Shown here piece by piece: positions 5,307 through 6,918 of a stretch of 6,918 nucleotides of DNA (position 1 is its first letter; every line of letters starts with the position of its first letter). The notes beneath the pieces were generated by a model. It was not told where the DNA came from. It saw only the letters and a program-made list of their open reading frames with translations, and did not search any database. The stretch comes from JBGSIZ01 sp041742255 (GTDB taxonomy: Bacteria; Pseudomonadota; Alphaproteobacteria; Rhodobacterales; Rhodobacteraceae): NCBI GenBank assembly GCA_041742255.1, contig JBGSIZ010000143.1, positions 1 through 6,918 on the forward strand, read 5' to 3'. The position numbers and the translations under genes are program-made.

Positions 5307-6014
5307 GTGCCGCAAACCGTGACCCTGACATTCTTTCGCTTTGGCGGATGGCGCGCGCGGGTTTGGGCGTTGGTGCAGATGGGGGCCGCCCGGTGGCCGT
5401 TGTCCCGCACGCCGGGCATCGGGTTCTGGAAACTGTGCGGTTCGGGCACGGGCGAAGGGTTTACGCCAGTGCCCAATACCGCCGTTTATGCGATTCTGGC
5501 CACATGGCCCGATGCCGACACTGCCCGCGCCCAAACGGTCGCCGCCCCGGTTTATCGCCGCTACCGCGCCCATGCCGCCGAAAGCTGGACAATCTTTATG
5601 ACCCCGACCAGCGTTCGGGGCAAATGGGCCGGAACAGAGCCGTTTTCGGCGATCGATACCCTGTGCCCCGGCCCGCTGGCTGTCATGACCCGCGCCACCA
5701 TCCGCCCCCGCGTTGCGTTGCGATTCTGGGGCCGCGTGCCCCGGATTTCGGACGTGATCGGCACCGATCCCAATGTCGCGTTCAAGATCGGCATCGGCGA
5801 GGTGCCGTGGCTGCATCAGGTGACGTTCAGCGTCTGGCCCGATGTTGCCAGCGTTGTGGCCTTTGCCCGCCATGGTCCCCATGCCGACGCGATCCGCGCC
5901 GTCCGGGACGAAGGTTGGTTTTCCGAAGAACTCTATGCCCGGTTTCGGGTTGATGGCGCTGTTGGCACATGGGACGGCGCCGCCCCTTTGCACAGATTGG
6001 AGGTTGCCGCATGA
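5307..6014 (+). CDS. crtA: CrtA, spheroidene monooxygenase
   Basis: CrtA uses oxygen to put a keto group at C2 of spheroidene, giving spheroidenone (or the 2-keto forms of related carotenoids); the Rhodobacter enzyme has been described as a heme protein. The 235-residue product fits the family length. Recognisable parts are an N-terminal TLTFFRFGG strand, RTPGIGFWKLCGSGTGEGF, then WTIFMTPTSVRGKWAGTEPF, NVAFKIGIGEVPWLHQVTFS with SVWPD, FARHGPHADAIRAVRDE and GWFSEELYARF near the end. No membrane helix is obvious. The GTG start is fixed by GGAGG at 5296-5300; an in-frame TTG at 5268 would place the start inside the control region and lacks a ribosome site. The stop overlaps the bchI start as ATGA, so the two are translated from one message and probably coupled. 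Operator 2 just upstream suggests repression by PpsR. Confidence 0.93.
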   Translation: MPQTVTLTFFRFGGWRARVWALVQMGAARWPLSRTPGIGFWKLCGSGTGEGFTPVPNTAVYAILATWPDADTARAQTVAAPVYRRYRAHAAESWTIFMTPTSVRGKWAGTEPFSAIDTLCPGPLAVMTRATIRPRVALRFWGRVPRISDVIGTDPNVAFKIGIGEVPWLHQVTFSVWPDVASVVAFARHGPHADAIRAVRDEGWFSEELYARFRVDGAVGTWDGAAPLHRLEVAA

Positions 6015-6918
6015 GCGCGCCCTTTCCCTTTACCGCCATCGTCGGACAGGACGAGATGAAAACGGCGATGATCCTGACCGCCATTGACCCCTCCATCGGG
6101 GGGGTCCTGGTGTTTGGCGACCGGGGCACCGGCAAATCCACCGCCGTGCGCGCGCTGGCCGCCCTGTTGCCCCATATTCAGGTGATCGAGGGCTGCCCGG
6201 TGAACAGTGAAACCGCCGCAGGTGTTCCCGGTTGGGCCAATATAGACACGAAAAATGTCATATCCGTGCCGACCCCGGTGGTGGACCTGCCGCTGGGCGC
6301 GACCGAGGACCGGGTGACCGGCGCGCTGGATATTGAAAAGGCGCTGACCCGTGGGGAAAAGGCGTTTCAACCCGGCCTGCTCGCCCGGGCCAACCGGGGG
6401 TATCTGTATATCGACGAGGTGAACCTGCTGGAGGATCACATCGTTGACCTGCTGCTGGACGTGGCCCAATCGGGCGAAAACGTGGTGGAGCGCGAGGGGC
6501 TTTCGATCCGGCATCCCGCCCGATTCGTCTTGGTCGGGTCCGGCAACCCCGAAGAAGGCGAACTCCGCCCGCAACTGCTGGACCGGTTCGGTCTGTCGGT
6601 CGAGGTCGCGTCCCCCAAGGATGTCGCCACACGGGTCGAGGTGATGAAGCGTCGCGACGCCTATGACCGCGACAACGCCGCGTTCATGCTGCGATGGCAG
6701 GCCGAAGATGCCGCCGTGCGCGACCGGATCATGGTCGCCCGCAAGGCCATCCGCGACATCGCCACCCCGGACAAGACGATGCACGATGTGGCCGAATTGT
6801 GTCTGGCGTTGGGGTCGGACGGGTTGCGGGGCGAATTGACCCTGCTCAAGGCCGCCCGTGCCTATGCCGCGTGGCGCGATGACACGGCCCTGACCCGGGG
6901 ACATATCCGCGATGTGGC
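6011..6918 (+). CDS. bchI: BchI, magnesium chelatase AAA+ ATPase subunit, 3' end outside the window
   Basis: BchI hydrolyses ATP and, as a hexamer stacked with BchD, drives Mg2+ insertion into protoporphyrin IX by BchH, the first step dedicated to bacteriochlorophyll. The frame gives 302 residues and runs off the window; the family is about 335-350, so some 30-50 residues are missing. Walker A is GDRGTGKS at 36-43, Walker B is YLYIDE at 131-136, sensor 1 is N179 in GSGNPEEGE, the arginine finger is R192 in LLDRFG, and sensor 2 is R273 in GLRGEL. All are intact. Other conserved stretches are TPVVDLPLGATEDRVTGALD (88-107) and DHIVDLLLDVAQSGENVVER (142-161). The ATG overlaps the crtA stop by 4 bp. 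The N-terminus (MSAPFPFTAIVGQ) is shorter than that of Rhodobacter capsulatus as I recall it. bchD probably follows, but it is not seen. Confidence 0.97.
   Translation, partial: MSAPFPFTAIVGQDEMKTAMILTAIDPSIGGVLVFGDRGTGKSTAVRALAALLPHIQVIEGCPVNSETAAGVPGWANIDTKNVISVPTPVVDLPLGATEDRVTGALDIEKALTRGEKAFQPGLLARANRGYLYIDEVNLLEDHIVDLLLDVAQSGENVVEREGLSIRHPARFVLVGSGNPEEGELRPQLLDRFGLSVEVASPKDVATRVEVMKRRDAYDRDNAAFMLRWQAEDAAVRDRIMVARKAIRDIATPDKTMHDVAELCLALGSDGLRGELTLLKAARAYAAWRDDTALTRGHIRDV

Noticed and set aside
5933..6904. 323-codon open frame on the minus strand
   Set aside because: It is antisense to bchI and the end of crtA. The plus strand has intact AAA+ motifs throughout, so this is a shadow.

Overview
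The window is a segment of an anoxygenic photosynthesis gene cluster (PGC) from an alphaproteobacterium, most likely a member of the Rhodobacterales/Rhodobacteraceae (Rhodobacter or roseobacter type). The DNA is GC-rich. The proteins look close to Rhodobacter carotenoid and bacteriochlorophyll enzymes. The presence of crtA and crtC/crtD points to the spheroidene/spheroidenone pathway. These assignments rest on motifs and remembered family sequences; no database search was run.

Layout, left to right. (1) A rightward pair at 2-1557: the C-terminal half of crtD (5' end outside the window), then crtC, whose coding sequence overlaps the end of crtD in another frame. (2) A leftward block at 1558-5187, transcribed in the order crtI, crtB, tspO, then a 158-residue membrane protein I do not recognise. 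crtI and crtB overlap by ATGA, tspO follows crtB after 32 bp, and the unknown gene follows tspO after 74 bp. Its stop abuts the crtC stop with no base between (TGATCA). (3) A 119-bp divergent control region at 5188-5306 between crtI and crtA, with two perfect TGTC-N10-GACA palindromes of the PpsR/CrtJ operator type. (4) A rightward pair: crtA, then bchI, overlapping by ATGA and cut off by the window end after 302 codons.

How the genes work together: CrtB makes phytoene from two GGPP, CrtI desaturates it to neurosporene (possibly lycopene), CrtC hydrates the end of the chain, CrtD adds a 3,4-desaturation, and CrtA introduces the keto group giving spheroidenone under oxygen. The methylase CrtF and the GGPP synthase CrtE are not in the window. 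BchI is the AAA+ ATPase subunit of magnesium chelatase, so the crtA-bchI transcript links carotenoid oxidation to bacteriochlorophyll synthesis. TspO is an outer-membrane tryptophan-rich protein that in Rhodobacter sphaeroides tunes photosynthesis gene expression. The operators in the crtI-crtA spacer suggest aerobic/light repression by PpsR.

Most of the window is a well-known type of cluster. The points worth a second look are the unrecognised membrane protein gene, the operator that covers the crtI start codon and a possible -10 box (suggesting a leaderless crtI mRNA), and the dual-coding crtD/crtC junction with its unclear crtC start. I saw no mobile elements, CRISPR arrays, tRNA or rRNA genes. 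No stretch over 300 bases lacks a gene.
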